Shown: positions 1 through 10,300, counted from the stretch's first letter. The stretch is 64,000 nt of DNA from Staphylococcus schleiferi (GCF_900458895.1 NZ_LR962863.1:1612001-1676000), one strand, 5' to 3'. Numbers and translations are program-made. The notes: generated by a model from the letters alone, not told the origin.

Positions 1-386
1 GCACTCACAAAGCCTTGCTCAATTTGTAATAGTCTCAACCCTGTCACCGCAAATTCACGTGCAATAACGATGATGGCAACGACAGAATTCGTCAATCCAA
101 GTTCTACTAAAACAACTAAAGCCGCAGAAACAAGAAGTTTATCAGCAAGCGGGTCTAAAAATTTCCCCATATTTGTTACAATTTGCCATTTACGTGCTAA
201 ATAGCCATCTAAAAAATCACTTAATGATGCGATGATAAAAATGATTCCACTAATTAAAAATTCAATACGAATCGAGTGTCCCCCTAAGAAAGAAACATTC
301 CCCATTCCAAAATCAACAAGTGCAAACAACATAAATATTGGAATTAAGATGACTCGAAACAATGTGATCTGGTTAGGTATATTCAT
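1..386 (-). CDS. pgsA: Phosphatidylglycerophosphate synthase (5' part only)
   Basis: This enzyme transfers the phosphatidyl group of CDP-diacylglycerol to glycerol-3-phosphate, the committed step to phosphatidylglycerol and cardiolipin, in the cytoplasmic membrane. Only the first 128 codons are in the window; the usual length is about 190, and the gene runs off the left edge. The CDP-alcohol phosphotransferase signature D-G-x2-A-R-x8-G-x3-D-x3-D is complete at residues 60-82. Hydrophobic stretches lie at about 7-28, 41-58 and 85-105. The ATG at 386 follows a GAGAGGAA ribosome-binding site. It lies downstream of the RodZ-like gene on the same strand, 40 bases away, as in other staphylococci. 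Confidence 0.95.
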   Translation of the reverse strand, partial: MNIPNQITLFRVILIPIFMLFALVDFGMGNVSFLGGHSIRIEFLISGIIFIIASLSDFLDGYLARKWQIVTNMGKFLDPLADKLLVSAALVVLVELGLTNSVVAIIVIAREFAVTGLRLLQIEQGFVS

Positions 387-426
387 AATTATTCCTCTCT
401 CCACTTATCTGTTTCTCTTATTGCTA

Positions 427-822
427 TTATAGCACAATGGTTAATAGCCCCCAAAGTACGGCTGTAATACCAATCAGCATACCAATAATGATCGCAACTT
501 TTTTCGGTTGCACATCTGTATTAGAAAATACTAATGCATCTTGATTTTGTGAGATTTGTTGTAAAATATCATGGGCTTGGTATGTCATGGAAGGCAACTC
601 TTCTTTATGCTTATCCATGAGTAATGGGCCATCAACATTCACGGATTGCGCATATTTTTGTATAAAACCTCGTATATGATTAGGATGTTCAAATTGCTCA
701 AACTGATTGCGTTCAATGGCAACTAATGTTTCTCGCTGAATTTGTGTTCTTTTTTCTAATTCAGCTAAAGTCATTCCTAAACCTTCTCTTTTACTTTGCA
801 GTACTTCACCGATTGTTTTCAA
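427..822 (-). CDS. rodZ: RodZ-like membrane-anchored helix-turn-helix protein
   Basis: A 131-residue protein. Residues 1-70 form a Cro/C1-type helix-turn-helix of the HTH_25 kind (TLAELEKRTQI, then an IRGFIQKYA helix). A linker follows, then one C-terminal transmembrane helix at about 108-131. In rod-shaped bacteria RodZ links MreB to the membrane. Cocci lack MreB, so the role here is less clear; cell-envelope or pgsA-linked functions are inferred. It is shorter than enterobacterial RodZ and lacks the large extracytoplasmic domain, as is normal for the Bacillus YmfM/staphylococcal form. It lies between ymfK and pgsA, 20 and 40 bases from each, so probably one transcript. Confidence 0.85.
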   Translation of the reverse strand: MKTIGEVLQSKREGLGMTLAELEKRTQIQRETLVAIERNQFEQFEHPNHIRGFIQKYAQSVNVDGPLLMDKHKEELPSMTYQAHDILQQISQNQDALVFSNTDVQPKKVAIIIGMLIGITAVLWGLLTIVL

Positions 823-842
823 CTTATGCTCTCCTCCAAACG

Positions 843-1688
843 TTAGAACGAACCAAAACCATCACCAAAGCCGTCTCCGAAACCACCAAATGTATCTCCA
901 AAATCTAAGTTATTTTTACTTCTAACGGTTTGCTTTTTCATTTCTTCATATTCAATGGTCTGATTTTCTTCGGTTCTTAATTCAATAATATAGTCAAAAT
1001 CATCCATAATATAATCGCTTGCTTCAACAAATAAATCAGGATGTTCAACGACCTTTACTGATGGCAACGTCATCACTTCTTTAACAAGCTCTTGGTGCCT
1101 CGGATTTGTTTCTCTTGCAGTGACCGCACCATCAATAATATACACATGATCTTTATCGTATTCACCTTTAATTAGTGAACTACGAACCGTTTGTTTAATT
1201 AAAGTTGAACTGATGAACAACCATCTCTTGTGCGCAGACACACTGCCAGCTACAATAGATTCCGTTTTACCCACACGTGGCATACCTCGAATCCCAATTA
1301 ATTTATGACCTTCTTCTTTAAATAATTCAGCCATAAAATCAACAAGTAAACCTAAATCGTCTCGTTCAAAACGAAATATTTTTTTATTATGCTCATCTTG
1401 TTTTACAAAACGTCCATGTCTCACAGCAAGTCTGTCTTTTAACTCTGGCTCACGCAAGACTCTTAGAGAAATATCATCAATTTCTTTAAGTAAAGTTTCA
1501 AAGCGTTTTACTTTCTCTTCACTATCGGATCTAATAATAAAAGCACGAATGGATTTATCAATACCGTTTATCGCACCAATATTAATTCCCATCATCCCAA
1601 GTAAACTTGAAATATCACCTAACAAACCTGCTCTATTGATATTGATATTATACTCTAAGTACCATTCTCTTTTTTCACGTGTAATCAT
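843..1688 (-). CDS. ymfK: YmfK family protein (DUF3388) with ACT-like domain and P-loop-like motif
   Basis: A 281-residue protein of unknown function that is conserved beside ymfF/ymfH/ymfI in Firmicutes. Residues about 10-75 look like an ACT-type fold (a repeated INRAGLLGDISSLL pattern typical of small-molecule-binding regulators). Residues 135-142 read G-M-P-R-V-G-K-T, a match to the Walker A pattern GxxxxGK[T/S]. The tail (about 263-281) is a low-complexity Phe/Gly/Asp stretch. The ATG at 1688 follows AAGGGGG. ACT plus P-loop suggests a ligand-sensing NTPase, but that is inference. It sits 20 bases upstream of the RodZ-like gene. Confidence 0.85.
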   Translation of the reverse strand: MITREKREWYLEYNININRAGLLGDISSLLGMMGINIGAINGIDKSIRAFIIRSDSEEKVKRFETLLKEIDDISLRVLREPELKDRLAVRHGRFVKQDEHNKKIFRFERDDLGLLVDFMAELFKEEGHKLIGIRGMPRVGKTESIVAGSVSAHKRWLFISSTLIKQTVRSSLIKGEYDKDHVYIIDGAVTARETNPRHQELVKEVMTLPSVKVVEHPDLFVEASDYIMDDFDYIIELRTEENQTIEYEEMKKQTVRSKNNLDFGDTFGGFGDGFGDGFGSF

Positions 1689-1742
1689 GAAAAACCCCCT
1701 TGCAACGCTTGCCTATACGTTATTTATTCATATTATAGCAAA

Positions 1743-2447
1743 TTAACAATACCAGCCACCATTAATACGTTGAACTGTACCCGTGATACTTTTCGCCTCA
1801 GGAGATAGTAAGTATTGCGTTGCATGTGCAATTTCTGAAGGGTCTATCCATCGATGCTGTGGCAATGATTCGAGCAAATCCTCACGTGCTTCTTCTGATA
1901 ACGCATCCGTCATACGTCCCGCAACAACGCCTGGCGCAATCGCATTCACTGTCACATTCGTTCGAGATAACTCCTGTCCGAGTGCTTTAACAAATCCGAT
2001 TTGTGCCGCTTTCATGGAAGAATAAATGGTTTCAAAACTTGCTCCCGTTTCACCCCAAATAGATGAAATAACGATAATACGTCCATTCTCACTTTGTCGC
2101 AATTGGTCGACAAAAAATTGAGACATTTTAATAAAATGAAATACATGCACCATATAAGCATCGTGAATTTGCTGATCCGTCATATCTTGAAGCATGCCAA
2201 ATAAACTTTGCCCACTCGTATAAATTAACACATCTAAATTTTGAATAAATTTTAATTTCTCTTCAAGTTGAATCGATTTTGTTAAGTCAATTTGCACAAA
2301 TTGAACCGGCTGATTTTCATACATTTTGACCAGTTCGTCAATAGCTGTATGATGATAAGTCACTATAACTTCATAGCCACGTGAAAGAAGGTCATGCGTA
2401 ATTGCACGACCTATATTGCCTGATCCACCAACAACTAAAGCTTTCAC
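1743..2447 (-). CDS. ymfI: SDR-family oxidoreductase YmfI (probable EF-P 5-aminopentanone reductase)
   Basis: A 234-residue classical short-chain dehydrogenase/reductase, similar to FabG. The NAD(P)-binding glycine motif GGSGNIG is at residues 7-13, catalytic Ser is at 128/129, and Y142-x3-K146 completes the active site. In Bacillus subtilis the gene at this position, ymfI, reduces the 5-aminopentanone group on Lys32 of elongation factor P; the same role is likely here by position and length. The start overlaps the ymfH stop by 4 bases, so the two are translationally coupled. A generic 3-oxoacyl-ACP reductase role is the main alternative. Confidence 0.88.
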   Translation of the reverse strand: MKALVVGGSGNIGRAITHDLLSRGYEVIVTYHHTAIDELVKMYENQPVQFVQIDLTKSIQLEEKLKFIQNLDVLIYTSGQSLFGMLQDMTDQQIHDAYMVHVFHFIKMSQFFVDQLRQSENGRIIVISSIWGETGASFETIYSSMKAAQIGFVKALGQELSRTNVTVNAIAPGVVAGRMTDALSEEAREDLLESLPQHRWIDPSEIAHATQYLLSPEAKSITGTVQRINGGWYC

Positions 2448-3733
2448 GATTTTTCCATCTCCAATCGACTATCGACTATCGCATCTAATTGAATCCGTTT
2501 TTTAATAGTCGCATTCATCGTTTCTAGCGTAATACCTTCAATGATTTCCAACAATTCAAATAAACTAACACCATCAAAATAAAACTTTGTAGATTGATTC
2601 GCAATATATTCAGGGGCATTTAAATTTGAAATATACTCCCCTATAAATTGACGTTTCAATAATTCAAATGCTTTTTGATCTTTGACTTGGCCCATATTTG
2701 TTGTTAACTCATCAATCAATAATTTTTTTAACTGATCAGGTTTTGATGTTGCAGAAGTAATTAATGAAAAACTATATGAGGGCTCTATCACCGTTTGATA
2801 ACTAAATGTATCATCAATCAAGTCTTGATCAAGTAAAGCTTGATAGAAATTCGTCTCTTCGCCATAAATCATCTCAAAGAAAAATGACATTTCAATATCT
2901 TCTTTAACACGTTGGTGTTCTGTGAAGTCATCAACTGGATGTTTAAGCCCAATCATTAATCGAGGTGATTGAATATGCATGCGCTCACTGACATTAGACT
3001 GGACCACTTCATTGCTTTCATTGAGCGGGTCACGTTCAATTTCCGGCTGTGCCTCAATTGCACGTGCATCTTCATGTTGTTTCACCAATTGCTCTATATG
3101 TGCAGGTTCAACATCACCAACGACAAATAAAACCATATTTGATGGATGATAAAAAGTTTCATAACAGAGATATAAATCTTCTTTAGTAATTTGATAAATA
3201 CTTTCGACTGAGCCTGCGATGTCCACTTTAACAGGATGATCATGATACATTGCGCGTAAAGTATTGAACATTAGTCGATAACCTGGCTGCTCTTGGTACA
3301 TTTTTATTTCTTCAGCAATTATACCTTTTTCTTTTTCCACTGATTCTTCAGTAAAATAAGGGGTTTCAACCATTTTCAACAATCTCAAAATATTGTCGTC
3401 AACGTGATTTGTCGCACTAAATAAGTAACTTGTACGATCAAAGCTCGTAAATGCATTGACTTGTGCATCGTGCTCAGCAAATTCCGTAAACAAGTCGCCT
3501 TCTTCTTTTTCAAATAATTTATGTTCTAAAAAATGCGCAACCCCATCGGGTACACTGACAAATTGGTCTGATTGATGTGGTTTGAATCGGTGATCAAGCG
3601 AACCAAATTGCGTTGTATACGTCACAAATGTTTTTTGAAAATCTTTTTTAGGAATGACAAAAAGGTTGAGTCCGTTTTCTAATGTTGTATGATAAACTGT
3701 TTCATCAATTTGTTGATAGTACGTATGGTTCAT
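2444..3733 (-). CDS. ymfH: M16-family zinc metallopeptidase YmfH (catalytic partner)
   Basis: A 429-residue M16 (pitrilysin/processing-peptidase) protein. The inverted zinc motif HxxEH is intact as H67-F-L-E70-H71, and a distal acidic helix (EKEKGIIAEEI, about residue 150) supplies the third ligand region. The C-terminal half is the second, non-catalytic M16 domain. It is immediately followed by ymfI (4-base overlap), and the M16 homologue ymfF lies 1 base upstream. The pair probably forms a heterodimer like mitochondrial processing peptidase. The substrate is unknown; no signal peptide is visible, so it is cytoplasmic. Confidence 0.92.
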   Translation of the reverse strand: MNHTYYQQIDETVYHTTLENGLNLFVIPKKDFQKTFVTYTTQFGSLDHRFKPHQSDQFVSVPDGVAHFLEHKLFEKEEGDLFTEFAEHDAQVNAFTSFDRTSYLFSATNHVDDNILRLLKMVETPYFTEESVEKEKGIIAEEIKMYQEQPGYRLMFNTLRAMYHDHPVKVDIAGSVESIYQITKEDLYLCYETFYHPSNMVLFVVGDVEPAHIEQLVKQHEDARAIEAQPEIERDPLNESNEVVQSNVSERMHIQSPRLMIGLKHPVDDFTEHQRVKEDIEMSFFFEMIYGEETNFYQALLDQDLIDDTFSYQTVIEPSYSFSLITSATSKPDQLKKLLIDELTTNMGQVKDQKAFELLKRQFIGEYISNLNAPEYIANQSTKFYFDGVSLFELLEIIEGITLETMNATIKKRIQLDAIVDSRLEMEKS

Positions 3734-3734
3734 A

Positions 3735-5000
3735 TTAAGCTTCCCCCTTTGTCAAAATATAAATGGTATCTAAATGCGCATTTTGACATAGACGTTGAAC
3801 ATCTTGACGTGTCACCGCTTGAATGCGAGATTCAAACTGGGACTCACTTTCAGGTTCTTTAAGTAACAATTGGTTATGCATCGTTTCAATCATATGCTTA
3901 GGTCGGTCTTTTGCTTCTTTACGATTCGATAAAATAATTTTTTTAGCCAAAGCCATTTTATCTTCTGTAAAATCTCCTGACTTAAATCTATTGAATGCTT
4001 CGATAATTGTTTCTTTTGCGAGTTCATAATCATTAACTGAAACGCCACTTAATACAAATAAGAAGCCATTTTTGCCGTCTATTTGCGAATGAATGGAATA
4101 GGCTAAACTTTTTTGTTCACGCACTTCATTGAATAATACAGACGAAGGGTCTCCACCAAACATCATATTAAAAACAACAAGCGTGTAATAATCAGGCTCA
4201 CCGTATTGGGTTGGAAATCTAAATCCTATATTTAACTTGGCTTGATCGACTTGATCCGTTTCAACGATTTCCTTTACAGGTTGATCTTGGTTTATATCTT
4301 GACCAAATGAAGTTGACGCATATGTAAAAGGTTGAATATTGAACTCAGATTGAATATGTTGTACTGTAGCTTCTTCATCTACGTTACCTACGACGTATAC
4401 TGAGCAGTAATCATTTTCTAGCATAGATTGATATGTATGGTAAATATCTGTTGCTGATATGTCATCAATATGTGCAAGCTCTCCTGCCGCCATAAAACGA
4501 TAAGGATGATCGCCAAACATATGTTTAAGTAACTGCAAGTATGCAAGTTGTGATTTATTATCCTCAATGGCTTTAAGTTTTTTCTTTAACAAACGCTTTT
4601 CTTGTGCTAGAAAGTTTTCATTAAAAGCTTTATGAGAAACAAGCGGATTTAAAATGACCTCTTTTAATAATGCGACACCTTTTTCAAATAAAGGCTCATC
4701 ATCTAATAGGTAACGTTCATTCACGATTTCTAAACTGATGGTGATCACATGTCGATCTTTATATTTAGATACATAGCTATTCACATAAGCACCGTATAAT
4801 TCTGACAAATATTGGTTAAATGCTTTATCAGTAGGATAGTTTTGTGTTCCGCGAACTAATAATTTACTCAATAGTGCACGTTGTGTCATCGTCTCAACAT
4901 CTAATGGCGCCATAAATTTAAAAGTCACTGTCGTCGTTTTAAATTTATGCGTTGACATGACAGAAATTGAATTTGATGGTTCTTGTTGAAGCTGTTTCAA
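3735..5000 (-). CDS. ymfF: M16-family peptidase-like protein YmfF (lacks zinc motif)
   Basis: A 421-residue M16 homologue. Where YmfH has HFLEH, this protein reads R-A-L-L-S-K-L, so the zinc-binding HxxEH is absent and it is probably catalytically inactive. The rest of the fold is recognisable, including the Y-x-E-P-D-Y-Y and FGGDPSSVLFNEVREQKSLAYS glycine-rich substrate loop of the second domain (about residues 270-310). Its stop is 1 base from the YmfH start. The likely role is the structural or substrate-binding subunit of a YmfF/YmfH heterodimer. Confidence 0.9.
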   Translation of the reverse strand: MKQLQQEPSNSISVMSTHKFKTTTVTFKFMAPLDVETMTQRALLSKLLVRGTQNYPTDKAFNQYLSELYGAYVNSYVSKYKDRHVITISLEIVNERYLLDDEPLFEKGVALLKEVILNPLVSHKAFNENFLAQEKRLLKKKLKAIEDNKSQLAYLQLLKHMFGDHPYRFMAAGELAHIDDISATDIYHTYQSMLENDYCSVYVVGNVDEEATVQHIQSEFNIQPFTYASTSFGQDINQDQPVKEIVETDQVDQAKLNIGFRFPTQYGEPDYYTLVVFNMMFGGDPSSVLFNEVREQKSLAYSIHSQIDGKNGFLFVLSGVSVNDYELAKETIIEAFNRFKSGDFTEDKMALAKKIILSNRKEAKDRPKHMIETMHNQLLLKEPESESQFESRIQAVTRQDVQRLCQNAHLDTIYILTKGEA

Positions 5001-5036
5001 AGCAACTCCTCCTTTTAAAAAACTATAATTATTATG

Positions 5037-5753
5037 TTATAGACGTTTTCTTATCGTCCGAAACTTCACAAGGCTACTCTTGAAATAGTTTAAAGAATAT
5101 AAAATCGGTGTGCCATCTTCAGTGAAATGAACTTGACGTAAAAGCATTAACCCGTCGCGCGGATCTGAATCTAAAGCATCAGAGATATAAGGTTCATAGC
5201 TAATCGCTTCCATTTCTGTTTCAGCATAAGCGATTTTTTTCTGACTTGCTGCTTCTACAGCTTTCAATATAGAAGATTGTGGATGATGCGTACCAAAATG
5301 TTCAAATACATCGGTCGCTACTTTATCTAAACAATAGACAACTGGGTGACCATTAGCCGTTCGAATACGTTCAACAACAGTAATTTGTGATTTAGGTTCG
5401 AGGTTCATCACTTTACAATCATCAAGCGATGCTTCTTCTTCATCAAGGCTTAAAAATACGGTGCCATTTTCATAACCTTTATCAGATATCATGCGTCCAA
5501 TACTCATTAATTCATCTAAAGGATAAAAGAACGGCTGTGGTACTTTAACTCGTGCGCCTTCTTCAAAATTTTGTGTGACTATTTGTTCAGTAACGAGTTC
5601 GTGAATCGCAACCTGAACGTCATCTGTCTTTACATTACATGTACGTGCAAGTGCCAATAAACCCGGTAAAGATTCACCAGGTTTAATGCGCTCTTCTTCA
5701 ATTTCTTTAAGTATCCATTCTTTCACAATATTAACGTCAGGATTTACCGACAT
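5037..5753 (-). CDS. GntR-family transcriptional regulator (HutC/UTRA type)
   Basis: A 238-residue regulator. Residues about 5-75 form the GntR winged helix-turn-helix (KEWILKEIEEERIKPGESLPG opening). Residues about 90-235 form a UTRA effector-binding domain (ITVVERIRTANGHPVVYCLDKV and the closing LYSLNYFKSSLVKFRTIRKRL). It lies 3 bases downstream of the DNA translocase gene and upstream of ymfF, as in S. aureus. Neither the effector nor the regulon can be read from the sequence; regulation of the adjacent ymfFHI genes is possible but not shown. Confidence 0.9.
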   Translation of the reverse strand: MSVNPDVNIVKEWILKEIEEERIKPGESLPGLLALARTCNVKTDDVQVAIHELVTEQIVTQNFEEGARVKVPQPFFYPLDELMSIGRMISDKGYENGTVFLSLDEEEASLDDCKVMNLEPKSQITVVERIRTANGHPVVYCLDKVATDVFEHFGTHHPQSSILKAVEAASQKKIAYAETEMEAISYEPYISDALDSDPRDGLMLLRQVHFTEDGTPILYSLNYFKSSLVKFRTIRKRL

Positions 5754-5756
5754 GTC

Positions 5757-8120
5757 TTACACCTCTCCATCATTTAAATCAACTAAAATTTGTCTTGGCT
5801 TGCTCCCCTTTTGTGGTCCAATGACCTGATTTCGTTCTAAATCATCCATGATTCTCGATGCTCGATTATAACCAATTCGAAACTGGCGTTGTAATAGCGA
5901 TGTACTTGCTTTTTGTTGCTCAATAACAAATAAATAAGCATCTTTGTATAATGGATCATCACTTTCCATATCCGCTTCATCCACTTGTGCATCTGGCTCC
6001 ATCTCTTTAACGTAATTCGCTTTTTGTTGGGCGACGACATATGAGACGATTTTTTGCACTTCATTATCACTTAAAAATGCACCTTGCACACGCGTACGCG
6101 TAGAGCCACCATTTTTAATAAATAACATGTCCCCTTTACCAAGAAGTTTTTCCGCACCACCACTATCGATAATTGTACGTGAGTCCGTTTGAGAGCTCAC
6201 CGCAAAGGCGATACGTGATGGAATGTTATTTTTGATTAAACCTGTAATGACATCTACTGAAGGACGTTGTGTTGCTATAATGAGATGAATACCCGCTGCA
6301 CGCGCCATTTGTGTGATGCGTGTAATCGCTGTTTCAACATCTTTACCTGCTACCATCATTAAATCTGCAAGTTCATCTACAATTACGACAATATAGGGTA
6401 ATAATGGTTCTTTTTCATCCAACTCATTATTTTTTTGATTCATTAATGCGTTGTAACCTTCAATATTACGTGTTCCTGAATGTTGGAATAAATCATATCT
6501 TCTTTCCATTTCTCCAACTACTTTTTCTAATGCTTGCGCCGCTTTATGTGGATTGGTTACAACAGGTGTTAATAAATGTGGAATTCCATTGTACACATTT
6601 AATTCTACCATTTTTGGATCAATCATCATAAGTTTTACTTCATGTGGCTTTGCATTCAATAAAATACTTGTGATAATGCCGTTGATACAAACCGATTTCC
6701 CACTTCCGGTTGAACCTGCGACTAATAAGTGAGGCATTTTATTAAGCTCTGCAGTAATTGGTTCTCCAGATATATCACGACCTAATGCTACTTCTAATTT
6801 ATTTTGCGTTGGGAATTTTTCATCTAATACTTCTTTTAAAGTCACTAACGCAATTTTATTATTAGGTACTTCAATACCGACAGCCGATTTTCCTGGGATA
6901 GGCGCTTCAATTCGAATATCTTTTGCCGCTAATGCTAGCGCGATATCGTTATGTAAATTAACGATTCGACTTACTTTCACCCCTTGTGCAGGCTGTACCT
7001 CATATTGTGTCACAGCTGGACCGATTTTAATTTGCGTCACTTTCGCATTGACACCAAAATTTTTCAAAGTTGTTTCTAATAATCTTCCTTTTCGTTGGAC
7101 TTCTGCTTTTGAAGTTGTTTGTTGTTGTTTTGGAGCATCTAATAAAGAAAGCGGTGGAAGTTCGTACGCATGATTGGCCACCTCGCCCGCTTCAGATATA
7201 CTGCCTTCAGCATCTGATTGGTCTGAAGGGATGCCAACATTTTCATCTGCATGATTAATCCGTTGAATTGGATTTGCTTTTGTATTGTTTTCTTGTTCAT
7301 TTTTAGCTGTTTGATGCCCGTCATTTGAAGCCATTTTATGCCCTAAAATTGGAATTGAAGGATAGTCTGTCTGTGTTTCATCTTCTGTTGACGATACCTC
7401 TGGAAAATCAGATACGTCTTTCATTTGTTCACTTTTAGATTGTTCTTGAGCAAGTCGCTTTTGCTCTTTTTTCTCTTGCTTTTGTAAACGTCGTTGCTCT
7501 CGATGATGACCATAACGATTATATGCATGTGATGTCGCCTGTTTAACGTTTTCTAAGCCAACCTTTGCAACATCTCTATGACGTTTTTTCAATAACAAAA
7601 TACCACTCGAAATCAATAAAATTAATGTGAGTATGACGATACCTACGATAGAAATCAATGGCGTTAAAATATGAATAAACATATAGCCAAGCAAACCGCC
7701 ACCAAAATAGTTAAAACCTTCCGTCTCATATGCGTGGTATACATAAGATAAAACAGGCTCACGTCTCGCTGCTGCATCCCCAATCATCATATAATGCATT
7801 TGAGCTACCAATAATAGTGCAATCTGTAAAATGATTGACCCCGTTAGCCTTCTTGTTTTTGGTAACTTTCCATTATAAGCAAAAAAACCTGTCCCTAGTA
7901 ATAACAATAGATAGGTCAGATAACGTGTTACGCCAAACAGATAATTAAAAAAGCTATCAATTGCAATACCCACTAATCCTAATTGAAAAATACCTAAAGT
8001 TAAAATAACTACAAAAACAATAGACAAAATAAATCTTAGTGGTGTATCGTTTTGCTTTTTTTTAGAAGTTCGTTTCTTGCTGCGAGACGTTTGTGATTTT
8101 CGTTTTTTCGTTTGCGGCAT
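5757..8120 (-). CDS. spoIIIE: DNA translocase FtsK/SpoIIIE
   Basis: A 787-residue septal DNA pump that moves chromosome termini through the closing division septum. A basic N-terminus is followed by four hydrophobic segments (about 27-50, 56-75, 92-110, 150-175), which separate it from soluble SftA. A charged Q/K/E-rich linker (about 180-320) follows, then the RecA-like motor with Walker A GSTGSGKS and Walker B ([13 protein letters not shown]). The C-terminal gamma winged helix ([21 protein letters not shown]) reads KOPS/SRS polarity sequences. The length is normal for the family. Confidence 0.97.
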   Translation of the reverse strand: MPQTKKRKSQTSRSKKRTSKKKQNDTPLRFILSIVFVVILTLGIFQLGLVGIAIDSFFNYLFGVTRYLTYLLLLLGTGFFAYNGKLPKTRRLTGSIILQIALLLVAQMHYMMIGDAAARREPVLSYVYHAYETEGFNYFGGGLLGYMFIHILTPLISIVGIVILTLILLISSGILLLKKRHRDVAKVGLENVKQATSHAYNRYGHHREQRRLQKQEKKEQKRLAQEQSKSEQMKDVSDFPEVSSTEDETQTDYPSIPILGHKMASNDGHQTAKNEQENNTKANPIQRINHADENVGIPSDQSDAEGSISEAGEVANHAYELPPLSLLDAPKQQQTTSKAEVQRKGRLLETTLKNFGVNAKVTQIKIGPAVTQYEVQPAQGVKVSRIVNLHNDIALALAAKDIRIEAPIPGKSAVGIEVPNNKIALVTLKEVLDEKFPTQNKLEVALGRDISGEPITAELNKMPHLLVAGSTGSGKSVCINGIITSILLNAKPHEVKLMMIDPKMVELNVYNGIPHLLTPVVTNPHKAAQALEKVVGEMERRYDLFQHSGTRNIEGYNALMNQKNNELDEKEPLLPYIVVIVDELADLMMVAGKDVETAITRITQMARAAGIHLIIATQRPSVDVITGLIKNNIPSRIAFAVSSQTDSRTIIDSGGAEKLLGKGDMLFIKNGGSTRTRVQGAFLSDNEVQKIVSYVVAQQKANYVKEMEPDAQVDEADMESDDPLYKDAYLFVIEQQKASTSLLQRQFRIGYNRASRIMDDLERNQVIGPQKGSKPRQILVDLNDGEV

Positions 8121-8169
8121 TCATCGTCACCTTCTACTTTCTGTTAAATATGTAAAATACCTGTATGAT

Positions 8170-8222
8170 GAAAAAAGCGAATCTACTCTTTAAAATGCGA
8201 GTATTTCAAAGAGTAAGATTCG
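8170..8222 (-). terminator. Intrinsic terminator after rnjB
   Basis: The arms at 8178-8191 and 8208-8222 pair over about 14 bases (CGAATCTACTCTTT with AAAGAGTAAGATTCG, one bulge). On the minus strand they are followed by a run of six T (plus-strand A run 8171-8176). The position is between the rnjB stop (8257) and the spoIIIE start (8120), so it ends the rnjB transcript. Confidence 0.8.
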
Positions 8223-8256
8223 TTTTCTTGTTTGAACATCACACTGGTTTAAACGT

Positions 8257-9930
8257 TTATATTTCTGAAATCACAGGAATAATCATTGGACGTCTTCGTG
8301 TGCTTTCAAAGAGCAGTTTACTCACCTGATCTCTCATGTTTTGTTTCATTTCAGACCACTCAATACGTTTCTCTTGTAATCCCGCTTCCACAATTTCACG
8401 CACTTTATCTTCTGCTTCTTTCAATAAAGCTTCACTTTCACGAACATAAACGAAACCTCTTGATTGAATTTCTGGACCGGCTGCAATGCGTCGTTTTTTC
8501 GGATCAAGTGTGACGACAGCAATGAAAATACCATCTTCTGCTAACAAGTGTCTATCGCGTAAAACGATATTTCCGACATCACCAACACCGATACCGTCAA
8601 TTAAAACATTGCCTGCATTAACTTTTTCATTTAAAGCCATGTCTTCCCCATCAAAATAAATAACATCTCCAGCTTCAGCTAAAAATATTTTTTCTGGGTT
8701 CACACCTGATTCACTCGCGAGTTTAGCGTGACTAATTTGCATTTTAAACTCACCTTGAATCGGTATAAAATATTCCGGTTTCATCATGTTTAACATTAAT
8801 TTTAATTCTTCCATGCAACCATGACTTGAAGCGTGAATCTTTTTATTATTTGGAATCACATATGCACCTGCACGTGCTAACTCATTGAGCGTATTTGCGA
8901 TAATCACTTCCATATTGGCAGAAGCTGTAATAGCTAAAAAGACTGAATCGCCTTTTTCAATATTCATGATTTTATGTTTTTGACGTGCCATCTGGCTCAA
9001 CGCTTCAACTGGCTCACCTTGCATACCTGTTGCAATAATGATGACTTCGTTTTTTGGATAGTTTTCGACTTCACTCATTGGTATTAACAAGTCTTTTGGA
9101 ATATTAAAATATCCCATTTTACGAGCAATGCTAAATGAACTTTCTAATGAACGGCCTAAAAATGATACTTTTCTATTTAATTTGCTCGCAATATTTAAAA
9201 CTTGTTGTATACGAATGAAGTTAGAAGCATAACATGAGACAATTAAACGCCCTTTTACTTTTGCAAATGCATCAAACATATGGCTTTCAATGACGTTTTC
9301 TGGCGTATTATAACCTGGTTTTTCCGCTTCAGTAGAGTCACTTAAAAGTGCAAAGACGCCATTTTCGCCGATTTCTGCCATTTTTTTCATGTCCGGGGCA
9401 TATTGGCCATGTAAACTCTGATCAAACTTAAATTCACCTGTATAAACAATTGCACCGTAAGATGTATGAATACATACACCTAAGCTATCCGGGATGCTAT
9501 GTGTTGTGTTAAAAAATGTCACATTTACACCTTTAAAACGCATCACCGATTCATTGTTGACTACATAATATCTAATTTTTTTATTAATTTGACGTGCTTT
9601 TAAGTTTTCTTTTACAAGTCCTATTGTTAATTTCGAACCATATACCGGTGCGTCTACTTGTTCTAATACGTATGAAACCGCGCCAATCGCATGTTCATGT
9701 CCATGTGTTAGAAAAATACCTTTTAATTTATGTTTATTTTCTAGTACGTATTGAATATCAGGAATCACTATATCGATACCTAACATTTCATCTTCAGGAA
9801 ACTTTAATCCTGCATCTAACATAAACATTTCATCATCGACTTCAATGATATACATGTTTTTGGCAATTTCTCCTACACCACCTAGTGGTATAATTCGTAT
9901 ATCTTTATTTTTCTTTTTTACTAAATTCAA
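8257..9930 (-). CDS. rnjB: Ribonuclease J2 (degenerate metallo-beta-lactamase site)
   Basis: A 557-residue RNase J family protein: metallo-beta-lactamase and beta-CASP domains, then the RNase J C-terminal domain. RNase J1/J2 form a complex for 5'-3' mRNA decay and rRNA maturation. The canonical motif HxHxDH reads H76-G-H78-E-H80-A81 here, so the metal-binding Asp and last His are replaced. This is typical of staphylococcal J2, thought to be a structural partner of J1 with little or no activity of its own. It lies downstream of pnp, placing two RNA-decay enzymes side by side. Confidence 0.95.
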   Translation of the reverse strand: MNLVKKKNKDIRIIPLGGVGEIAKNMYIIEVDDEMFMLDAGLKFPEDEMLGIDIVIPDIQYVLENKHKLKGIFLTHGHEHAIGAVSYVLEQVDAPVYGSKLTIGLVKENLKARQINKKIRYYVVNNESVMRFKGVNVTFFNTTHSIPDSLGVCIHTSYGAIVYTGEFKFDQSLHGQYAPDMKKMAEIGENGVFALLSDSTEAEKPGYNTPENVIESHMFDAFAKVKGRLIVSCYASNFIRIQQVLNIASKLNRKVSFLGRSLESSFSIARKMGYFNIPKDLLIPMSEVENYPKNEVIIIATGMQGEPVEALSQMARQKHKIMNIEKGDSVFLAITASANMEVIIANTLNELARAGAYVIPNNKKIHASSHGCMEELKLMLNMMKPEYFIPIQGEFKMQISHAKLASESGVNPEKIFLAEAGDVIYFDGEDMALNEKVNAGNVLIDGIGVGDVGNIVLRDRHLLAEDGIFIAVVTLDPKKRRIAAGPEIQSRGFVYVRESEALLKEAEDKVREIVEAGLQEKRIEWSEMKQNMRDQVSKLLFESTRRRPMIIPVISEI

Positions 9931-10300
9931 AATTTTACCTCCTACTCAATATATAGCCCGTCCATTTTACATTCATATTTTATTATAGTTGATTATACAA
10001 ACTCTGTACACTATTAAAGTGCTACGAGTGGAACAGAAAACAATTTGCTTTCTTTCGCTAAACACACCAAGCATAGCGTATTTTAAAATCGAAATGTTTA
10101 AAATCATTACAGCGTTCGCGTTTGTATTTTCTTTTTGAACATGTTAGCACTATGAATGATTTCATTCATAGTCACTTTAAGTTGTTTTTGTCGATATGAT
10201 ATAAATACCCCTAAAGCTGAAATTGTGCACTTCAACTTTAGGGGTACGCTAAACAGAAACGACATTGGTGGCTTAACACACCAATGTATTTCTAAAAAAC
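9931..10300. other. Non-coding spacer between pnp and rnjB with hairpins
   Basis: 370 bases without a credible gene. It contains a 10-base inverted repeat with a 2-base loop at 10150-10171 (CTATGAATGA/TCATTCATAG). A 6-base pair of outer repeats, GTGCTA at 10019-10024 and TAGCAC at 10145-10150, brackets about 120 bases. A long hairpin lies at 10206-10246 (listed separately). An A/T-rich rnjB promoter is expected near 9960-10010, but no clear consensus pair was identified. Confidence 0.5.
10206..10246 (-). terminator. Probable pnp terminator hairpin
   Basis: TACCCCTAAAG at 10206-10216 pairs perfectly with CTTTAGGGGTA at 10236-10246. The stem extends inward by four more pairs (TGAA/TTCA) past one mismatch, around a loop of about nine bases. 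It lies 55 bases past the pnp stop. The following minus-strand sequence (TATTTATATC) is only moderately T-rich, so this could also be a 3' stabilising hairpin. Confidence 0.55.
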
